Shown here: piece by piece, positions 17,117 to 26,487 of the stretch
Layout of the letters: each line of letters begins with the position of its first letter
Numbering within the stretch: the first letter of the stretch is position 1
Source: Leptolyngbya sp. PCC 7375
GTDB lineage: Bacteria > Cyanobacteriota > Cyanobacteriia > Phormidesmidales > Phormidesmidaceae
Length of the DNA stretch: 64,000 nucleotides
Assembly: GCF_000316115.1 (NCBI RefSeq)
Contig: NZ_JH993797.1
Location: 1,226,486-1,290,485, forward strand
Direction: 5' to 3'
Program-made: the position numbers and the translations under genes
Notes under the pieces: generated by a model
What the model saw: the letters and a program-made list of their open reading frames with translations, nothing else
Database searches by the model: none
Told to the model about the DNA's origin: nothing

Positions 17117-19427
17117 CTTGACCATTGCCCTATTGGGAAACCCAAACTGTGGCAAAACAACTTTGTTTAACGCTTTAACTGGAGCCAACCAGCATGTGGG
17201 CAATTGGCCAGGGGTGACTGTAGATCGCAAAGAAGGGTGCTATCAATATGGTGGGAAGACCATCAATGTGGTCGACCTGCCAGGTATTTACGCCATCGAC
17301 ACTAGTGATGACGGTAACTCTATAGATGAAACAATTGCCTGCAACTATTTGCTCTCGGAGCAGGCCCAGGTTGTTGTCAATATTTTAGATAGCTCAAACC
17401 TGGAGCGTAACCTTTATCTGACAACACAAATTTTGGAAATGGGACTACCGTTGATAGTCGCATTAAATATGACGGATGTGGCGTCAGACCAGGGTGCCCA
17501 GGTAAATGCTACCCTGCTGTCACAGCGGTTGGGCTGTCCAGTAATCCCCATGGTGGCCTCTAAAGAACAGGGAATAGATGACCTGCGCCGTTGTTTAGAT
17601 ACCTTTCTCACGTCCCCATACTTGCCTGAGTCCCAGGTGGTTTATCCATCCTTGATCGAATCGGCGGTGACGGACCTGCTCCCCATGGTAGATTCCCATG
17701 GGCGTTGGTCGGTCCTAAAACTTTTGGAATATGATGACGGGGCTGTGCCGGATATCTCTTCAGCCATTCTACAGCGGGTGTCAGAGCATCGTCACCGTAT
17801 CCATCAGGTGTTAGGCGAAGATATTGATATTGTGGTGGCCGATGGGCGCTATAGCTATGTCCATCGGTTAGTAGGTGATGTGGTTAGCCAGCCGCAAAAT
17901 CTTGGTGTTACGACCTCCGATAAGATTGACCAAGTGGTATTAAACCGCTGGCTAGGCATCCCTATTTTCCTAGGGGTGATGTATGTGTTGTTTATGGTGG
18001 CTATCAATGTTGGTAGCGCATTTATCGACTTTTTTGACATTCTCTTTGGCACCGTGTTTGTTGACGGTCTGGGCCATTTATTAGCCGCTATTGGTATGCC
18101 GGAAGTGGTCCAGGTTGTGTTGGCAGATGGCATGGGAGGGGGCATTCAAACGGTGGCCACCTTTATCCCGGTGATTGGCTGTTTGTTTTTATGCTTAGCA
18201 TTTCTAGAAGACAGCGGCTACATGGCACGGGCTGCATTTGTGATGGATCGCTTTATGCGATTTGTTGGGCTACCGGGTAAATCGTTTGTGCCAATGTTAG
18301 TGGGGTTTGGCTGTAACGTGCCTGCGATTATGGCCACACGCACCTTAGAGAGTCGCCGCGATCGCATCCTCACTATTTTAATGAATCCGTTTATGTCCTG
18401 CGGCGCACGACTGCCGGTGTATGCCCTATTTGCCGCTGCCTTTTTCCCCAGGGCTGGGCAGAATATTGTGTTTTTGCTGTACCTGGTGGGGATGGCCATG
18501 GCTATCATCACTGGGCTGATCATGAAATACACCCTGCTTAAGGGAGAGGCCAACCCGTTTGTGATGGAGCTGCCCACCTATCATGTGCCCACATTCAAAG
18601 GGGTGCTACTGCGAGCCTGGGAACGGCTCAAAAGCTTTATCCTGCGGGCAGGAAAAGTAATCGTGATTATGGTGATGGTGCTGAGTCTGTTAAACACCGT
18701 TGGTGTTGATGGTTCCTTTGGCAATGAGGACAGCGACAAATCGGTGCTCAGTTCCCTGAGTCAGGGCATCACGCCAGTCTTTGCCCCCATGGGCATTAGC
18801 CAAGATAACTGGCCTGCCACCGTTGGTATTTTTACCGGGGTGTTTGCCAAAGAGGCGGTTGTTGGCACCCTGGATTCTCTCTATGGCCAGCTAGGTAATG
18901 ATGCAGCCATGGCCTCCGGGATAGCGGTTGAAACTGAATCGTTTGATTTCTGGGGGAATATCGGAGAGGCTTTCGCCACTATTCCCGCCAATCTGGCTGA
19001 TCTTTCCGGTACCTTTTTAGACCCTCTAGGTCTGGCGGTCGGTGATGTTAGTAGCCTTGAGGCAGCAGCCGACGAACAAGCGGTGGCCTACACCACCTTT
19101 GGTCAAATGGTGCTGCGGTTTGACGGTCGGGTGGCAGCTTTTGCTTACCTGTTGTTTGTGTTGATGTACTTCCCCTGTGTTGCAGCCATGGGAGCTGTGT
19201 ATCGGGAAACCAATGCTGGATGGACCGCGTTTGTGGGTCTCTGGACCACGGGGTTAGCCTATTGGACCGCCGTAGCCTATTACCAGGTCATGACCTTTAG
19301 CCAACATCCCCGTAGTGCGTTGGCCTGGATTGTGGGATTGGGAGTCGTTGCGATCTCAACCATAGTGATCATGAGACTCTCTTCACGAACCAAACGGCGA
19401 CGACGACTTACCCTTGAGGGTCAATAA
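17109..19427 (+). CDS. feoB: Ferrous iron transport protein B
   Basis: A 772-residue GTPase/permease importing Fe(II) across the plasma membrane. The N-terminal G domain shows G1 GNPNCGKTT, G2 around GVTVDRKEG, G3 DLPG and G4 NMTD. The FeoB core follows with two gate segments (GCNVPAIMATRT near residue 400 and GVFAKEAVVGTL near 580) and about eight to ten helices. I chose ATG at 17109: it is preceded by GAGGAGG and puts the P-loop at the usual distance from the N-terminus. A start at 17088 would add seven unrelated residues inside feoA. It is co-transcribed with feoA and probably with the FeoC-like gene downstream. The C-terminus is a short basic tail. Confidence 0.95.
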   Translation: MDNLTIALLGNPNCGKTTLFNALTGANQHVGNWPGVTVDRKEGCYQYGGKTINVVDLPGIYAIDTSDDGNSIDETIACNYLLSEQAQVVVNILDSSNLERNLYLTTQILEMGLPLIVALNMTDVASDQGAQVNATLLSQRLGCPVIPMVASKEQGIDDLRRCLDTFLTSPYLPESQVVYPSLIESAVTDLLPMVDSHGRWSVLKLLEYDDGAVPDISSAILQRVSEHRHRIHQVLGEDIDIVVADGRYSYVHRLVGDVVSQPQNLGVTTSDKIDQVVLNRWLGIPIFLGVMYVLFMVAINVGSAFIDFFDILFGTVFVDGLGHLLAAIGMPEVVQVVLADGMGGGIQTVATFIPVIGCLFLCLAFLEDSGYMARAAFVMDRFMRFVGLPGKSFVPMLVGFGCNVPAIMATRTLESRRDRILTILMNPFMSCGARLPVYALFAAAFFPRAGQNIVFLLYLVGMAMAIITGLIMKYTLLKGEANPFVMELPTYHVPTFKGVLLRAWERLKSFILRAGKVIVIMVMVLSLLNTVGVDGSFGNEDSDKSVLSSLSQGITPVFAPMGISQDNWPATVGIFTGVFAKEAVVGTLDSLYGQLGNDAAMASGIAVETESFDFWGNIGEAFATIPANLADLSGTFLDPLGLAVGDVSSLEAAADEQAVAYTTFGQMVLRFDGRVAAFAYLLFVLMYFPCVAAMGAVYRETNAGWTAFVGLWTTGLAYWTAVAYYQVMTFSQHPRSALAWIVGLGVVAISTIVIMRLSSRTKRRRRLTLEGQ

Positions 19428-19432
19428 ACGAC

Positions 19433-19466
19433 AGAGGGAGCGGTGGAGTCATCTATCGCTCCCTCT
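19433..19466 (+). terminator. Hairpin without T-tract between feoB and feoC
   Basis: AGAGGGAGCG (19433-19442) pairs perfectly with CGCTCCCTCT (19457-19466), with a 14-nt loop. No T-run follows, so it is more likely a 3' stabiliser or attenuator that lowers feoC expression than a full terminator. Confidence 0.5.
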
Positions 19467-19510
19467 GGTGGTCTTAAACAAACTACGTCTCATAGGGACC
19501 TAACCTCACA

Positions 19511-19786
19511 ATGCTCAAGGATATCCAGACTTACATTGCTCAAAAACACACAGTCTCCATGGCGGATCTAGCGCTGCACTTTCATACGGATAGTTATGCG
19601 CTCCAGCCAATGCTCCAAAAACTGAGACGCAAGGGACGTATTCACGAACTGCCGATGCCGATAAAATGTTGTGGTTGCACAGCCTGTTCCCAAGATAGCC
19701 TCAAGCTTTATGAATGGATAGACAATACCGACAGACCTCAGTGCAAAGCCGATTCTGTTGCTTTGCAGACCTGTACTAAAACATGA
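19511..19786 (+). CDS. feoC: FeoC-like Fe-S winged-helix protein
   Basis: A 91-residue protein with an N-terminal winged-helix fold (DIQTYIAQKHTVSMADLALHF, then LQPMLQKLRRKGRI). A cysteine cluster follows at 53-59 (CCGCTAC), with two further cysteines at about 78 and 87. FeoC proteins bind an oxygen-labile Fe-S cluster and modulate FeoB stability or feo transcription. The position 83 bp after feoB fits. The family is short and variable, so the assignment rests on the HTH, the Cys cluster and the neighbourhood. Confidence 0.8.
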   Translation: MLKDIQTYIAQKHTVSMADLALHFHTDSYALQPMLQKLRRKGRIHELPMPIKCCGCTACSQDSLKLYEWIDNTDRPQCKADSVALQTCTKT

Positions 19787-19881
19787 CAATTGTCATCTAT
19801 CCCCATGACCTGACGCCATAGTCGTGACATTAAACCCTGGATACGCTTGAACCATAGGAAGCCCCAGAGGAATTATCGGTT

Positions 19882-21662
19882 ATGAAAAAACGTTGGCTTG
19901 GTGCAGGTTTAATGGTGATATCCGTAGTGGCGCTTGGACAACGGATTTAGCCGGTAATGTGCGTTTGGGGTATCGTCAGACCCTGGAGCGAGGAACTGAG
20001 ATTTTAGCGGTGGACGACAATGGATTAACCCCTGTCTATACCTGTCGTATTGAAGAAACCTGTATTCCGTTGCGATTTCACCCAGATGGACAACGGGTGT
20101 ATCTGATGAGCAACCGCGATCAAAACTTGATCCAGTTGGAACTGCTGAATCTTGAAAACCAACAAACCCAAGTGATAGAAATCGATCCTGAAAATCAGGT
20201 AGATCTGGGGGGGGCCATGTTTTCAGAGGCCACGGATGAGCTGATCGCCACTTACTACATTGGCGATCGCACCCGTCTCTACCCGCAAACCGATCAGGTG
20301 GCCACTGATTTGGCATTTCTGCAGCAACAACTGCCCGATGTGGATTTTTCGTTGCAGTCTGCCACCGAGGATGATCGTTTGGTGCTGATCACAGCCCACA
20401 GCGATGTCAATCCAGGTTCAACCTACCTGTTTGATCGCAATGCTCAATCATTGGAAAAACTATACGATGTTCGGCCAGAGCTACCGAGGGAGCACATGGC
20501 CACCATGCAGCCGATCCGCTACACCGCCCGCGATGGCCTGGAGATTCCCGCCTATCTAACCCTGCCCCAGGGGGTAGAGCCTGTAAACTTACCGGTGGTG
20601 GTGCTGCCCCACGGGGGGCCTTGGGACAGGGACACATGGGGATATAACACCTTTGTTCAGTTTCTGGCTAATCGTGGCTATGGGGTGCTACAGCCTAATT
20701 TTCGCGGCTCCACGGGGTATGGCAAAGAGTTTCTCAATGCGGGGAATAACGAGTGGGGAACAGGGGCGATGCAGCACGATATCACCGATGGTGTGCAGTA
20801 CCTGATTGAGGCAGGGATTGCCGATCCAGAACGGGTGGGGATTGTGGGGGGCTCCTACGGTGGCTATGCCACCCTGGCTGGATTAGCCTTTACCCCTGAT
20901 ATTTATGCCGCCGGTGCATCTATCGTGGGGCCGTCTAACCTGATCACACTGTTAAACTCAATTCCCCCCTATTGGGCGTCCCTAAAAGCTACCTTTGCGT
21001 TGCGTTTGGGTGACCCCAATAACCCGAGCGATCGCAAACGGCTAGAAGCACAGTCACCCTTATTTTCCGCCGATCAGATCCAGTCGCCGCTGATGGTGAT
21101 TCAAGGCGCGAACGACCCCCGCGTTAAACAGGCTGAGTCCGATCAAATTGTAGTAGCCCTGCGGGATCTAGACCGACCTGTCGAATATCTGGTAGCTCCC
21201 GATGAAGGCCATGGTTTTCGGAAAGAGATTAACAATCTGGCCTTCACGGCAGCCTTAGAGCGATTTTTTGCCCAGCACCTGAGTGGGCGCTATCAGCCAG
21301 AGATGTCTACAGAAGTAGAAGCTCAGCTGACAGCTTTAACCGTTGATGTGGATACTGTTACAGCAGATGCTGCCACAGAGCCTGAGGAGGTTGCCGTTGA
21401 TCCCGCTGTGTATGAGCGCTATGTCGGTACCTACCAACTATTGCCCAATATGCAGCTGGATATTCGCGTAGAAGAAGAACAGCTAATCGCTCAGGCCACA
21501 GGCCAAGAACCTTTTCCCCTTTTCCCTGCGTCCGAGACCCAGTTCTTTGCCCGCATCGCCGATATTCTTATTCAGTTCGATGTGTCAACAACAGAAACTG
21601 TTAGCGGTCTGACGCTTTATCAATCAGGGCAAGAACTCTTTGCTCCCAAGGTTGAAGAGTAA
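19882..21662 (+). pseudogene. S9 family prolyl-oligopeptidase-like peptidase, 5' deletion and frame break
   Basis: The large frame (19893-21662) encodes the C-terminal half of a propeller and a complete S9 alpha/beta-hydrolase domain. It has a nucleophile elbow GGSYGG, Asp in GANDPR and His in DEGHGF, plus a C-terminal extension of ~120 residues. The frame has no ATG or signal peptide. A proper start with ribosome site (AGAGGAA, ATG at 19882) encodes a signal peptide (KKRWLGAGLMVISVVALG), but in a different frame, and stops at TAG 19948-19950. Normal homologues have some 150-200 more residues between these parts. The simplest reading is a deletion near 19940 that removed the start of the propeller and broke the frame. 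The catalytic half itself looks undecayed, so the event may be recent. Confidence 0.75.
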
Positions 21663-21683
21663 CCGTCATTAAAAATGAACAAT

Positions 21684-21714
21684 CCTGTAGGGGCACTCCC
21701 TTGTGGATGCCCTT
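21684..21714. repeat. Dispersed TGTAGGGGC-type repeat, copy 2
   Basis: CCTGTAGGGGCACTCCCTTG is followed by TGGATGCCC. It belongs with the copies at 8053 and 43687. Confidence 0.5.
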
Positions 21715-21841
21715 TGAAGCCATGATCTGATTAATCATTAAGATATGCTTACGTTAATTTTGGACTGCTCAATCAATTTCTGTTGTTTAGGGCAGACTCC
21801 GTCTAGGGCATACTCCTTTTATTGAAAGAACTATTGCCAGG

Positions 21842-23218
21842 ATGATTAATCGTAAACAGGACTGTAAGTCTCTTCTGAAAGAAACTTGCATTAGTTATGA
21901 GGAGTTAAAAAAACATTCCACTTATTCAGATGCGTGGATTGCCATTAATGGCCTTGTTTACGACATTACAAATTTTATCCCCAAACATCCTTTTGGTGAT
22001 ACCTTTAGAGGGAATTTAGGAACAGATTGTAGCGGTTTTTTTTCGTCGGCACACGTTCGTACGAATGTAGAAAATCTCATGAAAAATGAGCATTTTTTAC
22101 AAGAGAATGACATAAAAATAGTGGGCAAACTCGACGTCACCCAAGATTATTTATGCAAAGATAATGACAACAAATATTTAGATAGAATCGTTTATCAGAA
22201 ACTATGCAATGATGAATTTTGGTTGGAGCTAAAAGCTAAGGTCCATGAATACTTGATAGAGAATAATGAATCGATTCATTACTCTGCACATGAGGGAATT
22301 TTCTATCTTCTATACTATTCCAGTATATTTATATTTTTATCATATTTAACCTGGGTCAATTCCTCAATCTTGTCAGCGATATTACTGGGATTCCATATGG
22401 TTTGTGTGTCAGCTGGCATGTCCCATATGGTTGCGCATTTTGGCTTCACGAGAAATAAGTTACTAAATTTCGTCGCTTTGTATCTTATGGATTTGGGAGG
22501 ATACTCATGTTTAGAATGGCAAATTTCTCATCAAACCCATCATAATCAACCCCATTCATCCATAGATTATCAAACTAATCAATACGCCCCCATACGTATT
22601 CATCAGTATGTAAAGCATGGTAAATACCACAAATATCAATATATTTATTTTTGGATAGGGATTTTATTTTATCATTTTCGTGTTTTCCCCATGGGCACTA
22701 TTTGGCTAATTAAAAATAGAGAGTTTGTGCGTCATAAATATGAGGTGATTGCACATATTTTTGCAAAAATAATCTTTCTTTTGCTTGTCGCTTATTGTGG
22801 ATACTTAAGTAGTATTTGGAATGCTCTAATTCTGTTAACCATATATTCGATATCTTACTCATTTTCTGCTTTTATCTTGCTCTATAATGATCATGAAGAA
22901 ACCCATGAAATTTTAGCCGTAAATGAAAATATAAATCTCTATCATAAGAAGTTTTCATGGGCTGAAACTCAAGTCAGAACATCTGGTAATTGGCATCCGA
23001 CTAATTGGATACTATCCTTTATCGAATTTCATTATGGCTACTTTAATTACCACATAGAACATCATTTATTTCCGAGTTTTAAGCCAAGTTTACTGAAAAA
23101 GATAAGCCCAATCGTTAAAGGTGTATGCGACAAATATGATGTTCCATACATTTCAACAACATTTCTTGAGGTTCATCGATCCTTTCAAAGGCATATCACA
23201 AAAATGGGGCTTTCCTAA
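21842..23218 (+). CDS. Cytochrome b5-fused front-end fatty acid desaturase
   Basis: A 458-residue membrane di-iron desaturase. The N-terminal cytochrome b5 domain (residues ~15-95) has heme ligands His49 in HPFG and His71. The desaturase has three histidine boxes: HMVAH, HQTHH and HIEHH, with long hydrophobic helices between. The b5 fusion and third box of the x-IEHH-LFP type define front-end (delta-4/5/6/8) or sphingolipid desaturases. Most have Gln at the first position of the third box; here it is His. Codon use and composition are strongly AT-rich compared with genes before 21.7 kb, and I see no HIP1 octamer, so horizontal transfer is likely. It sits beside DevBCA-type exporter genes, which suggests that it modifies an exported or secondary lipid. 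Confidence 0.8.
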   Translation: MINRKQDCKSLLKETCISYEELKKHSTYSDAWIAINGLVYDITNFIPKHPFGDTFRGNLGTDCSGFFSSAHVRTNVENLMKNEHFLQENDIKIVGKLDVTQDYLCKDNDNKYLDRIVYQKLCNDEFWLELKAKVHEYLIENNESIHYSAHEGIFYLLYYSSIFIFLSYLTWVNSSILSAILLGFHMVCVSAGMSHMVAHFGFTRNKLLNFVALYLMDLGGYSCLEWQISHQTHHNQPHSSIDYQTNQYAPIRIHQYVKHGKYHKYQYIYFWIGILFYHFRVFPMGTIWLIKNREFVRHKYEVIAHIFAKIIFLLLVAYCGYLSSIWNALILLTIYSISYSFSAFILLYNDHEETHEILAVNENINLYHKKFSWAETQVRTSGNWHPTNWILSFIEFHYGYFNYHIEHHLFPSFKPSLLKKISPIVKGVCDKYDVPYISTTFLEVHRSFQRHITKMGLS

Positions 23219-23380
23219 AAGAATAAAATGTGGAGCTGCTCTATCTTAGAGGCCCATAACAACTCACGCACCTCAACACAGGATAAAAATATCGAGCACG
23301 ATAGAGTTTGCTTGACGGCAACAAGAATATTTTTTCCCTTTAGTCCCGCGTCTGAGTGAAATAACAGTTGTTCACTAGTT

Positions 23381-24736
23381 TCATCTGGATGTATTTTTAG
23401 ATAAAGTCATTGAATGATACATTTTTTGAGTATACAAAATACTAGATTTCACTGTAAAACCGAGGGACTGAGTTAACTTAAAGAAATGTTCTTCATCCTT
23501 ATGATCAAACGGTGAATCGCCTATCTTATTTAAGGCTTGAACTACTGCAAAAACCTCATTTTTGTCATTTACTATAGGTAAACAGAGGATATTCCGGGTG
23601 AGACAACCCGTATCACGATCGACTTGAGGATTAAATCTTACATCATTGTAGGGATCACCAATATTCAAAGTTTCCCCCATTGTGGCCACATATCCTGCAA
23701 TGCCAGAATCTATAGGGATTTCAATACTGATTAACTGACCATCTTTACCGCGCGCATTTTTTGACCACAAAATTTTGCGAATATGATCAACTACAAAAAA
23801 GGTGACTTGTTCAGCTTGAAGCAATTGAGCAATTTTTAATGAAATCGCCTGAAAGGTAATTTGAAGCTTAGAGTTAAAGGACCGATCTCTGAGCAGATTC
23901 ATTGAACTCACGACTTGTTCCAATTCGTGATTAAGTTTATTTAGAAAATCAGAGAATTGAGATGCAGATAGAGGAGAGATTAGGTTGTTAATCGCATTAA
24001 TATCTGTTTCTAAAATAAATGAAGTAAGGTTACTTAAACCAAGCAAAAACTCACCTTTAGAAATAGACAAATGTCCATCTTCCAAACTAATAATACGATC
24101 AGCAATATCTAGAATACGGTTATCATGCGTCACTAAAATAATTGTGCAACCTTGCTGTTTTGCCAATTGTTGCATCAGTTCTACAACTTCACGTCCTGTG
24201 TGTCCATCGAGAGATGCTGTGGGTTCATCGGCTAAAATAACTTGAGGTTTATTAACCAATGCACGAGCAATGGCAACCCGTTGCTTTTGTCCTCCCGATA
24301 ATTGCTCGGGGCGTGAGTAGATGTGTTTTCCTAAACCCACTGCTTCTAGCGCAGCTTTTGCTTGGGCTTTGGATCTCTTTGCTGAAATTGGATATAGTGC
24401 TGCAGCCATTTCGACATTTTTGATGGCGTTCAGAGAGCTTAATAGATTATGCTCCTGAAAAATGAAGCCAATTTGGCGACGAATTTTCTCTAAACGACCA
24501 TTACTGACCCCTCTCATTTCCTGCCCTAAGACTTGCAAACTGCCTTCCTGAACGGTTCGTAATCCTCCCATTAAGGTGAGTAATGTCGTTTTACCAGACC
24601 CAGAAGGTCCTGTCATAATGACAATCTCCCCCGCCTGAATCTCAAGGTGTATATCAAATAATATTTGTCGGCGGAGACGTCCTGCACCGTAATAATGGCT
24701 TAGCTGATTGGCGACAATGGTAGATTCTAAGGCCAT
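23381..24736 (-). CDS. DevA-type ABC ATPase fused to a C-terminal GAF domain
   Basis: A 451-residue protein. Residues 1-~230 are a DevA/LolD-like ATPase: Walker A GPSGSGKTT near 44, signature LSGGQKQR near 142, Walker B VILADEP, switch His in VTHD. A linker helix region follows, then a GAF domain at about 290-435 (LQAEQVTFFVVDH, SGIAGYVATMGETLNIGDPYNDVRFNPQVDRDTG, NILCLPI). Ordinary DevA proteins end at about 240 residues. A GAF fused to the exporter ATPase suggests that a small ligand or redox signal directly gates transport. It diverges from devB and devC homologues, which supply the adaptor and permease. Confidence 0.85.
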   Translation of the reverse strand: MALESTIVANQLSHYYGAGRLRRQILFDIHLEIQAGEIVIMTGPSGSGKTTLLTLMGGLRTVQEGSLQVLGQEMRGVSNGRLEKIRRQIGFIFQEHNLLSSLNAIKNVEMAAALYPISAKRSKAQAKAALEAVGLGKHIYSRPEQLSGGQKQRVAIARALVNKPQVILADEPTASLDGHTGREVVELMQQLAKQQGCTIILVTHDNRILDIADRIISLEDGHLSISKGEFLLGLSNLTSFILETDINAINNLISPLSASQFSDFLNKLNHELEQVVSSMNLLRDRSFNSKLQITFQAISLKIAQLLQAEQVTFFVVDHIRKILWSKNARGKDGQLISIEIPIDSGIAGYVATMGETLNIGDPYNDVRFNPQVDRDTGCLTRNILCLPIVNDKNEVFAVVQALNKIGDSPFDHKDEEHFFKLTQSLGFTVKSSILYTQKMYHSMTLSKNTSR

Positions 24737-25030
24737 TGCTTTTAGTACTTCAGAATTGTGGTAAATGCCTACGCAAAATTAAATCTACTAATATAACTTG
24801 CCGAAGGTAGTGGAGATTACTTAAAGAGTCAATGGGGGCGCTTTTATTTTGGCTCTAATGGTTTACCTGCCAGCCTTAGGGAACTCTATTAAGGCTGACA
24901 AAATAACCTATTCTCAAGCCCATGGACATGACAACTCGCCTCATAAATGCGTGATCAGCAGCGTTCGGACCTCGGCTTCAACGTGTAAGCAACTTTAGTT
25001 GCATCAATCTGCTCAAGCGGAGTTTTCACT

Positions 25031-26374
25031 ATGCGAACTTTCATCGAACACATTTTCAACAATAATTTTACAAAACCTTACCGAAAGCAACTCACTCAAC
25101 AACCTAAGCTTTGGATGATTGCGTTGTTAAGTATGACGATGGCATCGGCTCTTGGGGCCTTTTTAATTAGTCGCATTGGCCGGGAGGACAATGTGGCTAG
25201 TCAGATTGCCTTGGGGGCTTTAAATGACTATGTTGAACCAGCGTCAGTCTCTGCCTTAGGTTTTTTGAAACCTGAAGATGAAGTGACCAATCTATCAGGA
25301 GCTGTTTCACCTCAGGGAGCGCGGATTGATCATTTACTAGTGTCTCAAGGAGAACACGTTAAAGCGGGTCAAATAGTTGCTGTTCTTGATAATGAAGCTC
25401 GTTTGAAAGCCGCTTTAAAGAAGGCTAAAGCCCGAGTTAACATAGCCCGCTCTAGGCTTTTACAAGTGGAAGCAGGGGCCAAAGAAGGAGAGATTAATGC
25501 ATTGGCAGCTAAATTGGAAAATTTAGACGCTGAACTGCAAGGTCAAATTATTGTCCAAAAAGCGACAATTAAACGATTAGAGGCAGATTTAGCAGGAAAA
25601 ACGGCAGCTCAAGAAGCAGTTAACGATCGGATCTCAGCAGAGTTTATAAATGCTGAAGCCGAATGTACGCGGTTTGAGCATTTACATGCTCAAGGAGCAA
25701 TTTCAGAGTCTGAGCATGCCTTGAAGTGTTTAGAAAAAGAGATTGCTTACAAGCAAGAAGTTGAGTCTGAGGCTACACTAACCCGCATTATCAATAGTGG
25801 CCAAGAACAAATAGTGGAGGCAGAAGCACAACTTGAGAGAACAATTAACACCATGCGATACCAGAAAGCGGAAACTCAAGCTACCCTCGACCAGAGTTCT
25901 GAAGTTCGTGACGTGGATATTGCCCTTGCCCAGGCTGAATTAGCAGATGCAATTGTTGGTGTTGAGCAAGCTAAGGCAGAGCTTGAGCTAGCCTATGTCA
26001 GAGTGCCCAGAGCAGGTCAGGTCTTGAAAATTAATACCCGGCCAGGTGAAATTATTACCAATCAAGGCATTTTAGAACTAGGACAAACTCAACAAATGTA
26101 TGCGATCGCCGAGGTCTATGAAACAGATATTAGTCGAGTCCATCTAGGACAGAAAGCAACCATTACGAGTGATGCTATCCCCTACACATTGCAGGGGACT
26201 GTCAATGAAATTGGCTTACAAATTGGTAAGCAAGAAGTATTTAGTACTAACCCCGCTTTTGATGTAGATGCTAGGGTGGTAGAAGTCAAAATTCGTCTTA
26301 ATCCAGAAGATAGTCAAAAAGTTTCAGGTCTGACTAACTTGAGAGTTGAAACGGTAATTAAAACGCCTGGATAA
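25031..26374 (+). CDS. DevB-type membrane fusion (adaptor) protein
   Basis: A 447-residue HlyD-like periplasmic adaptor. One N-terminal membrane helix (about 29-48) precedes a lipoyl half-motif (VSPQGARIDHLLVSQGEHVKAGQIVAVLDN). A long coiled-coil hairpin spans ~130-310, with a distinctive EGEINALAAKLENL segment as in DevB proteins. The second lipoyl half and beta-barrel follow (VPRAGQVLKINTRPGEIITNQG). It would link the DevC permease to an outer-membrane TolC. No tolC gene is in the window. It is followed by the permease 113 bp later on the same strand. Confidence 0.88.
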   Translation: MRTFIEHIFNNNFTKPYRKQLTQQPKLWMIALLSMTMASALGAFLISRIGREDNVASQIALGALNDYVEPASVSALGFLKPEDEVTNLSGAVSPQGARIDHLLVSQGEHVKAGQIVAVLDNEARLKAALKKAKARVNIARSRLLQVEAGAKEGEINALAAKLENLDAELQGQIIVQKATIKRLEADLAGKTAAQEAVNDRISAEFINAEAECTRFEHLHAQGAISESEHALKCLEKEIAYKQEVESEATLTRIINSGQEQIVEAEAQLERTINTMRYQKAETQATLDQSSEVRDVDIALAQAELADAIVGVEQAKAELELAYVRVPRAGQVLKINTRPGEIITNQGILELGQTQQMYAIAEVYETDISRVHLGQKATITSDAIPYTLQGTVNEIGLQIGKQEVFSTNPAFDVDARVVEVKIRLNPEDSQKVSGLTNLRVETVIKTPG

Positions 26375-26487
26375 GACAATTCTTTCCTAATATATTGGGG
26401 CAAGAGTAAGTAGAGGTTACTGTTGGATGAGGGCATACTGTGCAGGTTAGATTTTCATCCTGTCCCTCATATTTCTGAGATTTCAAT

